Source: Pseudomonas corrugata
GTDB lineage: Bacteria; Pseudomonadota; Gammaproteobacteria; Pseudomonadales; Pseudomonadaceae
Reading direction: 5' to 3'
Length of the DNA stretch: 64,000 nt
NCBI RefSeq assembly: GCF_001269905.1
Contig: NZ_LHVK01000031.1
Span: 62,001-126,000 of the forward strand
Translations under genes and position numbers: made by a program
Shown: piece by piece, positions 17,378 to 24,044 of the stretch
Layout: each line of letters opens with the position of its first letter
Position numbering within the stretch: position 1 is the first letter of the stretch
The notes under the pieces: generated by a model
What the model was told of the DNA's origin: nothing
The model's input: the letters and a program-made list of their open reading frames with translations, nothing else
The model's database searches: none

Positions 17378-17779
17378 TCACTTGTTCATCGGTATCTTCA
17401 TCATGCTCGATTGCTGGTCCATCATTCTCATCATCATGTTCATCATTCCCCTCCCCATGCCGTCCTGATTGCCGGACATGCCCATACCCATACCCATACC
17501 CATACCATTACAGTCCTCATGCAGCATGGCCATGCTGTCCCTCATCGTCTTCATGCTCTCCTGCATGGCGGCGCGGCGCTCGGCTGGGGTCTTGGCGGCG
17601 GCTGCCTTGTCGTAGGCAGCCTGCATTTTCTGCATATGCTCGGTCATGACATTGTTTCGCGTTGCCTCAGTGGCTTCGCTTGTCTGGGCGGGCGCGGTCG
17701 GCGCTTGCTCGACCGCCGAGGCCATGAGTGGACTGCTCACGAGCAGGGTGGCGAGGATGAATTTCAATGAGGCATGCAT
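17378..17779 (-). CDS. Met-rich periplasmic copper-binding-like protein
   Basis: 133 residues with a signal peptide (MHASLKFILATLLVSSPLMA, cleavage near residue 22). The middle is a helical segment 'NNVMTEHMQKMQAAYDKAAAA', and the end is extremely Met-rich: a GMGMGMGMGM run followed by 'GRGMMNMMMRMMDQQSSMMK'. Met clusters bind Cu(I) in the periplasm. GGAGATT lies before the ATG at 17779; the frame also contains an ATG four codons upstream. The GM run is encoded by a CCATAC-type hexamer repeat near 17485-17507. Confidence 0.7.
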   Translation of the reverse strand: MHASLKFILATLLVSSPLMASAVEQAPTAPAQTSEATEATRNNVMTEHMQKMQAAYDKAAAAKTPAERRAAMQESMKTMRDSMAMLHEDCNGMGMGMGMGMSGNQDGMGRGMMNMMMRMMDQQSSMMKIPMNK

Positions 17780-17878
17780 GGCAATCTCCAAAGGATGAGG
17801 ACAACTCAGGTAATACCAATCCGCGCCGGGCTGGCGCAGTCAGACAGTGCGCCGAAGATCGGCGCGCAGAAGGTCGGA

Positions 17879-18274
17879 TTAATCGTTCAAACGCACGAAA
17901 ATCAGACGGACAGGCGGTCTGGCGGGTACAGGACGCCGTAGTGCAAGAAAGGCAAAAGCGGGGAGGGGGACGGGATACAAAATCAGCAGCGCAGGGATCA
18001 GGAACAGAAACGTCCAACTGAACAGATCAAATGTTTGAAGAGGGAGCGAAGGACCAATCGCTATCGCCGCATCGGCGCAGTGCTGAAGGCAACCGACGGC
18101 ATGGGCTTCGTGGCCATCGTCATCTTGCGCGGTGTTCAACGAGGCATGAGTTGTAGCCGGATTATGGCTGGGCTGAACCAGACACCCCTGGGCCGCCGCC
18201 AGACCAAATGCCAACACCCACAGCACGATGGCGAGGCGTAAGAACGCTGGTTGACGATGGCGAAACCAGGACAT
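17879..18274 (-). CDS. Hypothetical membrane protein in the copper cluster
   Basis: 131 residues with an N-terminal hydrophobic helix (about 11-30, signal or anchor), a periplasmic-looking loop with His and Cys (HEAHAVGCLQHCAD) and a second strong hydrophobic segment (about 84-110). The architecture resembles short membrane proteins (DUF2946-like) in copper operons, but I cannot assign the family. It is the first gene of the minus-strand cluster running towards copA, 99 bases before the Met-rich gene; GGAG precedes the ATG. Confidence 0.55.
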   Translation of the reverse strand: MSWFRHRQPAFLRLAIVLWVLAFGLAAAQGCLVQPSHNPATTHASLNTAQDDDGHEAHAVGCLQHCADAAIAIGPSLPLQTFDLFSWTFLFLIPALLILYPVPLPAFAFLALRRPVPARPPVRLIFVRLND

Positions 18275-18466
18275 GGAGAGTCTCCGGTGCTGATTAGCGG
18301 GTTCTGGTTTTTAACGTACAGCACATTGGGGGGGCTAGGTTGATCTGTATCAATTTATACGGAGGGGGCGATGCTTGTGTAATGGTTGAATTGGCGGTTT
18401 GCGTTGACGTCTGAGGTAGTTATCCGCGCCGTGGCGTGCGAGCGGGCGATTGATGGTATCCCCCGG
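18275..18466. other. Boundary between copper cluster and IS element
   Basis: About 190 bases holding the upstream region of the copper membrane-protein gene and a segment up to the left IS end. I see no gene here and no similarity to the IS66 remnant found on the other side of the IS. Confidence 0.4.
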
Positions 18467-18534
18467 TGTCAGGATAGTTGTCGCCTCTCCGAATTTTCCT
18501 GAAAAAGCAGATCGGGGGCGGAAAGAGACTGTTC

Positions 18535-19035
18535 GTGCCGTACTATTCACCTGAACGCAAAGCCGCATTGCTCAAGATGCTGCTTCCTCCGCTCAACCTG
18601 TCGATGGCCGAGGTTTCCCGGCGCGAAGGGGTCAGCGAAATGTCTTTGTCGAACTGGCGCAAGCAGGTCGGTTCTGAAGGAAACGCAGTGCCCGATAACA
18701 CCTCATCGACCCAGAACTGGACAGCCGAAATCAAGTTTGCTGTCGTCCTTGAAGCCGCCGGCCTGTCCGAGATTGAACTGGGTGAGTACTGCCGCCGTAA
18801 AGGCCTGTATCCCGAGCAAATCAGCGCCTGGAGGCAAGCCTTCATCAGTGGCCAGAAGACGGAAAAAGCCCAGCAAAAAGACGATCGCGAACAAGCCCGT
18901 AAGGACAAGAAACGCATCCAGGAACTTGAGCGTGAACTGCGCCGCAAAGACAAGGCGCTGGCTGAAACCGCCGCGTTGTTGGTGCTGCGAAAAAAGCTCA
19001 ACGATTACTGGGGGATCGACAACGAGGACAGCTAA
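18535..19035 (+). CDS. IS3-family transposase OrfA
   Basis: 166 residues from a GTG start (VPYYSPERKAALLKM), which matches the usual N-terminus of this group; the frame is open to 18478. It has two helix-turn-helix segments (about 20-45 'MAEVSRREGVSEMSLSNWRK' and about 75-100 'LSEIELGEYCRRKGLYPEQI') and a C-terminal basic coiled coil (about 110-155). It binds the IS ends. Near its 3' end an A AAA AAG slippery heptamer (18990-18996) is in the right phase to shift ribosomes into the orfB frame. Confidence 0.85.
   Translation: MPYYSPERKAALLKMLLPPLNLSMAEVSRREGVSEMSLSNWRKQVGSEGNAVPDNTSSTQNWTAEIKFAVVLEAAGLSEIELGEYCRRKGLYPEQISAWRQAFISGQKTEKAQQKDDREQARKDKKRIQELERELRRKDKALAETAALLVLRKKLNDYWGIDNEDS
18990..18996 (+). 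promoter_or_regulatory. Programmed -1 frameshift site (A6G) of the IS3 element
   Basis: The heptamer A AAA AAG is read in orfA phase as ..A AAA AAG (Lys-Lys). Slipping back by one base enters the orfB frame, which is open without a stop from 18993 through 19041 into orfB. This is the standard IS3 mechanism for making the OrfAB fusion transposase. Confidence 0.8.
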
Positions 19036-19040
19036 CGGCT

Positions 19041-20087
19041 TTGCCAGAGCGGCAGTTACTCGTAACCTGGTTGAATGAAGCGCAAATGGCCGGAGCCCGG
19101 AAAATCAGGGCCTGCCAGGAAGTCGGCCTCTCGCTCAGAACCTTGCAGCGCTGGACTGAAACCGAGGCTATTCAGGCTGACGCCCGAACGACCACACTAC
19201 GACCCACGCCGCGTAATGCGTTGAGCGAGATCGAGCGACAGGCAATCCTGACGCTGTGCAACAGCCCGGCGTACGCCGACCTGCCGCCGAGTCAGATCGT
19301 GCCGAGACTGGCCGATCAACAGCGCTATCTGGCATCGGAAGCCACGTTTTATCGGGTGCTGCGGGCTGCGGGTCAACAACAGCATCGAGGTCGTAGCCAG
19401 CGCCCGCGACGGCATGCGGCACCGACGACCCACACGGCCAAGGGGGCGAATCAGGTGTGGTCGTGGGACATCACCTACCTGCCGTCGCCGGTGCGTGGCA
19501 AGTATTACTACTTGTACCTGATCGAGGACATTTACAGCCGCAAGGCCGTGGGCTGGGAGGTTTACGAAGAGGAAAGCGGTGAGAAGGCGGCTGCGTTGCT
19601 GCAGCGTAGCGTGATCGGCGAGCAATGTTTGCATGAACCGCTGGTACTGCACTCGGACAATGGTGCCCCGATGAAATCACTGACGCTGTTGAGCAAGATG
19701 CATGACCTGGGCATCACACCGTCACGTGGCCGACCGCGTGTGAGCAATGACAATCCATACTCGGAATCGCTGTTTAGAACGTTGAAATACTGCCCGCAAT
19801 GGCCGGCAGATGGCTTTGCCAGCCTGGACGCCGCACGCATCTGGGTCAGGGATTTCATGCGTTGGTACAACCACGAACACCGGCATAGCCGGATCCGCTT
19901 CGTGACCCCGGCGGAGCGGCATCGAGGGCAGGATCAACAGATCCTGGCTCAGCGTCATGAACTGTACGAGCAAGCCCGAAAGAAAAGCCCGGAACGCTGG
20001 TCTGGACGAACACGGAACTGGGAGCCGATAGGCACGGTGCTGCTGAATCCGGATCGAGAGCTGCAGGCCGAGAAAAGAGCAGCATAG
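19041..20087 (+). CDS. IS3-family transposase OrfB (DDE integrase)
   Basis: 348 residues in the -1 frame relative to orfA. It has an N-terminal helix-turn-helix (QEVGLSLRTLQRW) and an rve integrase core with D in 'WSWDITYL', D in 'VLHSDNGAPM', and E in 'NPYSESLFRTLKY', forming the DDE triad. The listed start is a TTG without a ribosome site; translation is more likely by frameshifting from orfA. Length and motifs are intact, so the element may be active. Confidence 0.9.
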   Translation: MPERQLLVTWLNEAQMAGARKIRACQEVGLSLRTLQRWTETEAIQADARTTTLRPTPRNALSEIERQAILTLCNSPAYADLPPSQIVPRLADQQRYLASEATFYRVLRAAGQQQHRGRSQRPRRHAAPTTHTAKGANQVWSWDITYLPSPVRGKYYYLYLIEDIYSRKAVGWEVYEEESGEKAAALLQRSVIGEQCLHEPLVLHSDNGAPMKSLTLLSKMHDLGITPSRGRPRVSNDNPYSESLFRTLKYCPQWPADGFASLDAARIWVRDFMRWYNHEHRHSRIRFVTPAERHRGQDQQILAQRHELYEQARKKSPERWSGRTRNWEPIGTVLLNPDRELQAEKRAA

Positions 20088-20106
20088 TTAGACGGTGACG
20101 CGACAA

Positions 20107-20418
20107 CTACCTTGAAAAACGCCGAGGCAGGCCAAGCAAAAGGGCCTGAAGTTGCTCTGTATCCAACTGCAATTCACTGCCTTGCCGAACACCTGGCCAA
20201 TGGAATTTACCTTGGTTCAAGCGACGTGCCGCCAGCCAGACGCCAATCCCATCATGTACCAGCACTTTGACCCGAGTCGCACGGCGATTGGCAAACAGAT
20301 AGGCGCAGTGCGGCTTCGCCGCACCGAACACCGCGGTCACTCTGGCCAGCGCCGTTTCAGTTCCGGCGCGCATGTCCATGGGCTCGGTGGCAAGCCAGAT
20401 GGCGTCGATGCGGATCAT
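20107..20418 (-). pseudogene. tnpB: IS66 TnpB, 3' end replaced by IS3 sequence
   Basis: 103 codons with the TnpB signature 'IDAIWLATEPMDMRAGTETALARV', 'HCAYLFANRRATRVKVLVHDGIGVWLAARRL' and 'LDTEQLQALLLGLP'. After LGLP the frame runs into the IS3 inverted repeat and stops at TAG 20107-20109, so the normal C-terminal residues are missing. Its ATG overlaps the tnpA stop (ATGA). In complete elements TnpB assists the TnpC transposase; here the partner is absent. Confidence 0.75.
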
Positions 20419-20738
20419 CGTAAAAGGTCTCGAAGGAATGCGGCACAGGCAGCAGCATTATCGGTTGGCCAGTTCACTTTGACGGTGCCGCGTGGGTGCA
20501 GAATCTCAATGCTGATATTCGCTGAGGATCCGTGGGCTGTTTCGTGTATAGGCAACGGGATGAATGCAGGTTGGAGCGCCGTGCTTTTCTGCGCTTGCAC
20601 CCGAATCCATTTGTGAACGAGGTTCGCGTTGAGGCTATGGCTAAGGGCAACGCTGGCAATCGAAGCGCCGGGTTGGACACACTCTTGAATGACCCGGGCC
20701 TTGAAGGATTTGGAATACGAACGGCGTGTCGGCTGCAT
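20415..20738 (-). CDS. tnpA: IS66-family accessory protein TnpA
   Basis: 107 residues beginning MQPTRRSYSKSFKARVIQEC at 20738, with an N-terminal helix-turn-helix 'ASIASVALSHSLNANLVHKWIR' and a C-terminal 'VKVNWPTDNAAACAAFLRDLLR' segment as in IS66 OrfA proteins. The frame extends 12 codons upstream without a ribosome site. It is probably non-functional because tnpC is missing. Confidence 0.75.
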   Translation of the reverse strand: MQPTRRSYSKSFKARVIQECVQPGASIASVALSHSLNANLVHKWIRVQAQKSTALQPAFIPLPIHETAHGSSANISIEILHPRGTVKVNWPTDNAAACAAFLRDLLR

Positions 20739-20765
20739 GAAATACCCGCTTAAAAGGCTAGAACT

Positions 20766-20793
20766 GGTGTGCACTTAAATTTAAGTGCACACC
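20766..20793. repeat. Perfect 28-base palindrome
   Basis: GGTGTGCACTTAAA is followed directly by its exact complement, centred between 20779 and 20780. It lies just upstream of the IS66 tnpA remnant and 27 bases before the next ORF at 20821. It does not match the GTAA-type ends of IS66. It may be an operator, a junction of two inverted ends, or a recombination site. Confidence 0.7.
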
Positions 20794-20820
20794 ATGTCCT
20801 GGCTTTGCGGGGCCGGGTAG

Positions 20821-21147
20821 ATGACTTGGCCGGACGCATACAATGACTCGGCGCTGAGTTTCCGCGAGATAATTCTCGAGAAAAAGATCGGGCTAGCGCC
20901 AGGTGTACTGGTCTATTCAGGTGGGTACGGCTCAAACGTCATGGAAGGTGAGTTCACTCGCCAGGATGTTGTGCGGGACCAGTCACCGGCCTATCAGGCA
21001 ATGCAACAAAGCGCTTCGCCCAAGGCGATAGCAGTCATCGAGAAGTTGGCCAGAGCCTCGGCGAAGGGAAGGCTCAGAGAGTCGGACTTGGTGCTCTTGG
21101 AGGGCATCGCAGGCTTGCTAGAGAAGGCTAACGCCGAAAAACCTTGA
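20821..21147 (+). CDS. Hypothetical protein, 108 aa
   Basis: No family recognised. The frame starts directly after a TAG at 20818-20820. The second half is helical and charged ('ASPKAIAVIEKLARASAKGRLRESDLVLLEGIAGLLEKA'). An internal ATG at 20941 would give a 68-residue product. A strong terminator follows (21161-21183), so it is a transcription unit with a real 3' end. It may be a phage or island gene whose 5' part was lost at the IS66 side. Confidence 0.4.
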   Translation: MTWPDAYNDSALSFREIILEKKIGLAPGVLVYSGGYGSNVMEGEFTRQDVVRDQSPAYQAMQQSASPKAIAVIEKLARASAKGRLRESDLVLLEGIAGLLEKANAEKP

Positions 21148-21160
21148 GCCCAGATGCAAA

Positions 21161-21183
21161 AAGCCCGGCGCTAGGCCGGGCTT
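21161..21183. terminator. Terminator hairpin after the 108-aa ORF
   Basis: AAGCCCGGC-GCTA-GGCCGGGCTT, with A-rich and T-rich sides that allow action on either strand. A near copy lies at 22184-22204. Confidence 0.6.
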
Positions 21184-21206
21184 TGGAGATGGAGATGGAG
21201 ATGGAA

Positions 21207-21401
21207 TTATTTACATTTTGCAGCCATAAACTCGCCAGATTTCGACGAGCGGATCACGTCCTTCTGCTCATCAATGGCCGCACGAGCCGCCATATGATAA
21301 ATCTCTCGCCTTTCTTCCGCGGACCCGTGGCGGAAAAATTCAGACATTGTCGACGAACCATGAGGCTTCGTCGAAGCGCCTGCTGCCTTTTCGCCTTTCA
21401 T
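21207..21401 (-). CDS. Small protein downstream of the zeta-toxin gene
   Basis: 64 residues. Its ATG overlaps the final stop of the zeta-toxin frame (ATGA at 21398-21401), so it is translationally coupled in the intact arrangement. The sequence is charged and helical ('FFRHGSAEERREIYHMAARAAIDEQKDVI'), of a size seen for antitoxins or accessory proteins, but I do not recognise the family. Because the upstream gene now carries a premature stop, coupling may be impaired. Confidence 0.5.
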   Translation of the reverse strand: MKGEKAAGASTKPHGSSTMSEFFRHGSAEERREIYHMAARAAIDEQKDVIRSSKSGEFMAAKCK

Positions 21402-22129
21402 GGGAATACTCCGTTCAAAATACGTTCAAGCTCGTTGGGATCATAGGGCTGGTTGATAAACCCGTCAATTTCGTCAGCTGAAAGGCCAATGCCAATATCG
21501 CCGTTCGCGCCATCGTTGTCCTTGATGATCACATCCACCTGCAACGCATCCTGAAACTCACGCTTGAGAGTACAGACAGAGACCTTTGCAGCATAGAATT
21601 GTCTGACAAACTCAGGTCAAGGAATATTCCTTCCGTCTTTCCTTTCTCTCGCGAGAACAAACTCCCAGGCAAGCTCAGGACGCTGGTAGACGTAGATTAC
21701 TTGGGCGGACCTGTTCTCTTTATCAAGGGCTCGCGAGATATTTCGGCGCGCCACTTCAAGATTCGCAAGAGTCCCATCCAGCAGGAACGATTGACGTCGC
21801 TGGTAAACCAAATCCAGGGTTCGCTCAACAATGGTCGTTACCCCGCGCTGGAAAAGACTGGAGTTTCGCCCCGTGTACTCAGGAAAATAAACTCTAAAAT
21901 CATCAGGATCAATCCGTAACGCCTTCGATCCACCGGCTTGCATCATTCCAATAAACGCCCGGGACACCTCAGTTTTCCCTGCGCCCGGCGACCCAGCCAT
22001 GAACACAGAGACTGGGTACTCATCGCTCGAATAGGTCTCCAAACAGGCCAGATCCCGGGCGATACGGGTTCGGTTTTGCTTTGCAAATACCACAGCACGC
22101 TCAGAAATGGCTTGCTCTTCCTGCGTCAT
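21398..22129 (-). pseudogene. Zeta-toxin-family kinase interrupted by an in-frame TGA
   Basis: The first 170 codons (start 22129, GAGGG upstream) encode a zeta-toxin fold: P-loop GSPGAGKTE near residue 45, 'ALRIDPDDFRVYFPEYTG', and the 'LLDGTLAN' strand. After GRNIP a TGA (21617-21619) stops translation, yet the same frame continues for 72 more codons (PEFVRQFYAAKV...ILNGVFP) with protein-like sequence to a stop overlapping the next gene. The total of 244 codons fits full zeta-toxin length. A single C-to-T change (CGA to TGA) would explain it. Zeta toxins phosphorylate UDP-GlcNAc and block cell-wall synthesis (family knowledge). No epsilon-type antitoxin gene is seen upstream. Confidence 0.75.
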
Positions 22130-22183
22130 GGATTCATCCCTCTAATGGGCAGGACTTTAACACCCCTATCCTGCGAAAGCCCG

Positions 22184-22204
22184 GCGTATGGCCGGGCTCT
22201 CTGC
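22184..22204 (-). terminator. Hairpin terminator of the short phage-like ORF
   Basis: AAGCCCGGC-GTAT-GGCCGGGCT forms an 8-9 base stem directly after the stop of the 33-codon minus-strand ORF. It is almost identical in sequence to the hairpin at 21161-21183. Confidence 0.55.
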
Positions 22205-22209
22205 ATTTG

Positions 22210-22311
22210 CTAGGTCAGCAAGTCCTCTTCCCTGCTCCGCCACATTGCCTGAAGCTTGGTCAGCCCCTTGCCTGTGATCAGCGTGGAGCACGTTGGGACG
22301 ATGCCGTCCAT
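22210..22311 (-). pseudogene. C-terminal fragment of an unidentified, probably phage-derived gene
   Basis: A 33-codon frame (MDGIVPTCSTLITGKG...REEDLLT) ends at TAG 22210-22212 and is followed by a terminator hairpin. The frame stays open upstream with protein-like sequence (LLDVKLGTFEYP) for about 30 codons towards the tRNA terminator but has no good start. It looks like the tail of a longer protein joined to tRNA-flanking sequence. The family is not recognised. Confidence 0.35.
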
Positions 22312-22407
22312 TGGATACTCGAAGGTGCCGAGCTTCACATCGAGCAGAGCTGGCGTTCTGAGGTGGGAGTTTTGCAAAAGTTTTGCAAATCGCAGACAAC
22401 AAAAAAG

Positions 22408-22432
22408 GGCCCACCTTTCGGTGAGCCCTTCT
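22408..22432 (-). terminator. Terminator of the tRNA-Val(GAC) transcript
   Basis: On the minus strand, GGGCTCACC-GAAA-GGTGGGCCC is followed by six T. It lies 28 bases past the tRNA 3' end. Confidence 0.75.
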
Positions 22433-22459
22433 AGACCGCCCAGCAGAGCGGATTTTGTT

Positions 22460-22536
22460 TGGTAGGCGCGATTGGACTCGAACCAACGACCCCCACCATG
22501 TCAAGGTGGTGCTCTAACCAACTGAGCTACGTGCCT
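22460..22536 (-). tRNA. tRNA-Val (anticodon GAC)
   Basis: A 77-base cloverleaf with anticodon loop TTGACAT in a CCACC/GGTGG stem, D-loop AGCTCAGTTGGTTAGAGC, T-arm GGTTCGAGTCC, and encoded CCA. The acceptor stem AGGCACG/CGCGCCT has an A-C mismatch at position 5, which is unusual. It borders the mobile patch on its 3' side. Confidence 0.9.
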
Positions 22537-22549
22537 GCTGTGAGGCGGC

Positions 22550-22577
22550 ATTCTACGGAATTCCGAAGGGGTGTCAA
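22550..22577 (-). promoter_or_regulatory. Sigma-70 promoter of tRNA-Val(GAC)
   Basis: On the minus strand TTGACA, 16 bases, TAGAAT, about 13 bases before the tRNA 5' end. Confidence 0.7.
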
Positions 22578-22720
22578 CACCTTTTTTTCACCTAACCCTA
22601 TGAATATGCAAAATATTTAATTTCCCCCACGGGATGGAGATTTTGGGGGTGGCTGGCGGCCGATTTTTATCTCGGGTAGGATCTGTGCACTCGTAAAAAA
22701 TATAAAACAGAGGTTGCAGA

Positions 22721-24004
22721 ATGGCGAACACACCTTATCCAGCGTCCTATTACGCCGCGTCGGCCAATCCGGTGCCGCCCCGCCCGGCCCTGCAGGATGA
22801 CATCGAGACTGATGTGTGCGTGATCGGTGCAGGTTATACCGGTCTGTCCTCTGCCCTGTTTTTGCTGGAGAACGGCTTCAAGGTCACGATTCTCGAGGCC
22901 GCCAAGGTGGGGTTTGGCGCTTCGGGCCGCAATGGCGGGCAGATCGTCAACAGCTATAGCCGCGACATCGATGTGATCGAGCGCAGTGTCGGCCCGCAGC
23001 AGGCGCAGTTGCTGGGCAAGATGGCGTTCGAGGGTGGGCGGATCATTCGGGAGCGGGTGGCGAAGTATCAGATTCAGTGCGACCTGAAGGACGGCGGTGT
23101 ATTCGCGGCCCTTACGGCTAAACAGATGGGCCATCTGGAGTCGCAGAAGCGTTTGTGGGAGCGCTTCGGCCATACCCAGCTGGAGCTGCTGGATCAGCGG
23201 CGTATCCGCGAGGTGGTGGCGTGCGATCAGTATATAGGCGGCATGCTGGACATGAGCGGCGGACATATCCATCCGCTCAATCTGGCACTGGGTGAGGCGG
23301 CGGCCGTGGAATCCCTGGGTGGGGTGATCTATGAGCAGTCACCCGCGGTGCGCATCGAGCGCGGTGCCAGCCCGGTGGTGCACACGTCACAGGGCAAGGT
23401 CAGGGCCAAGTTCATTATCGTGGCCGGCAATGCCTACTTGGGCAATCTGGTGCCGGAGCTGGCGGCCAAGTCCATGCCTTGCGGCACGCAGGTGATCACG
23501 ACCGCGCCGCTGGGTGACGAGTTGGCCCACAGTCTCTTGCCCCAGGATTATTGCGTCGAGGACTGCAACTACCTGCTCGACTACTACCGGTTGACGGGCG
23601 ACAAGCGCCTGATCTTCGGCGGTGGTGTGGTGTATGGCGCGAGGGATCCGGCGAACATCGAAGCGATCATCCGGCCGAAGATGCTCAAGGCGTTCCCGCA
23701 GCTCAAGGATGTGAAGATCGATTACGCCTGGACCGGAAATTTCCTGCTGACATTGTCGCGTCTTCCGCAGGTCGGACGCCTGGGGGACAACATCTACTAC
23801 TCCCAGGGCTGCAGCGGCCATGGCGTGACCTACACACATCTGGCGGGCAAGGTCTTGGCCGAGGCGCTGCGTGGCCAGGCCGAGCGTTTCGATGCGTTTG
23901 CCGACCTGCCCCACTACCCTTTCCCTGGCGGCCAACTGCTGCGCACGCCATTCGCGGCGCTCGGCGCGTGGTACTACGGGCTACGGGACAAGCTGGGGGT
24001 TTGA
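22721..24004 (+). CDS. FAD-dependent amine oxidoreductase, PuuB-like
   Basis: 427 residues of the DAO/glycine-oxidase fold. The N-terminal part has the dinucleotide-binding motif VIGAGYTGLSSAL (residues ~34-46) and a following EAAKVGFGASGRNGGQ segment, which is characteristic of gamma-glutamylputrescine oxidase-like enzymes; near the end is 'GCSGHGVTYTHLAGKVLAEAL'. AGAGG precedes the ATG. The likely reaction is oxidation of a (gamma-glutamyl)polyamine or other secondary amine to aldehyde with H2O2. No other puu genes are adjacent, so the substrate is uncertain. Confidence 0.8.
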   Translation: MANTPYPASYYAASANPVPPRPALQDDIETDVCVIGAGYTGLSSALFLLENGFKVTILEAAKVGFGASGRNGGQIVNSYSRDIDVIERSVGPQQAQLLGKMAFEGGRIIRERVAKYQIQCDLKDGGVFAALTAKQMGHLESQKRLWERFGHTQLELLDQRRIREVVACDQYIGGMLDMSGGHIHPLNLALGEAAAVESLGGVIYEQSPAVRIERGASPVVHTSQGKVRAKFIIVAGNAYLGNLVPELAAKSMPCGTQVITTAPLGDELAHSLLPQDYCVEDCNYLLDYYRLTGDKRLIFGGGVVYGARDPANIEAIIRPKMLKAFPQLKDVKIDYAWTGNFLLTLSRLPQVGRLGDNIYYSQGCSGHGVTYTHLAGKVLAEALRGQAERFDAFADLPHYPFPGGQLLRTPFAALGAWYYGLRDKLGV

Positions 24005-24044
24005 TACCCGGCATTCGATAGCCCCACGTGATGAGCGGGGCTGC

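Larger units (their letters stand above)
18467..20116 (+). mobile_element. IS3-family insertion sequence
   Basis: About 1.65 kb. The ends carry imperfect inverted repeats: TCAGGATAGTTGTCGC at 18469-18484 on the left, and on the right (about 20094-20116) a sequence whose complement reads TCAAGGTAGTTGTCGC. Between them lie orfA and orfB of an IS3-type transposase with an A6G frameshift site. No flanking direct repeat can be seen; the left flank is chromosomal and the right flank is an IS66 fragment. Exact ends are uncertain by a few bases. Confidence 0.8.
20107..20738 (-). mobile_element. IS66-family remnant (tnpA and clipped tnpB)
   Basis: Two overlapping genes in the tnpA-tnpB order of IS66 elements are present, but the large tnpC transposase gene is missing. 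The fragment ends where the right end of the IS3 element begins (about 20110-20116), so the rest was lost by deletion or during IS3 activity. Confidence 0.75.

Noticed and set aside
17478..17512. Short tandem repeats as a CRISPR-like array
   Set aside because: Six-base units without spacers, inside a coding sequence; no cas genes in the window.
18350..18568. 72-codon minus-strand ORF across the left IS end
   Set aside because: Crosses the IS boundary and overlaps orfA; no motif, no ribosome site.
21617..21619. TGA in the zeta-toxin gene as a selenocysteine codon
   Set aside because: No Cys/Sec position is expected here in the family and no stable hairpin follows directly; point mutation is simpler.
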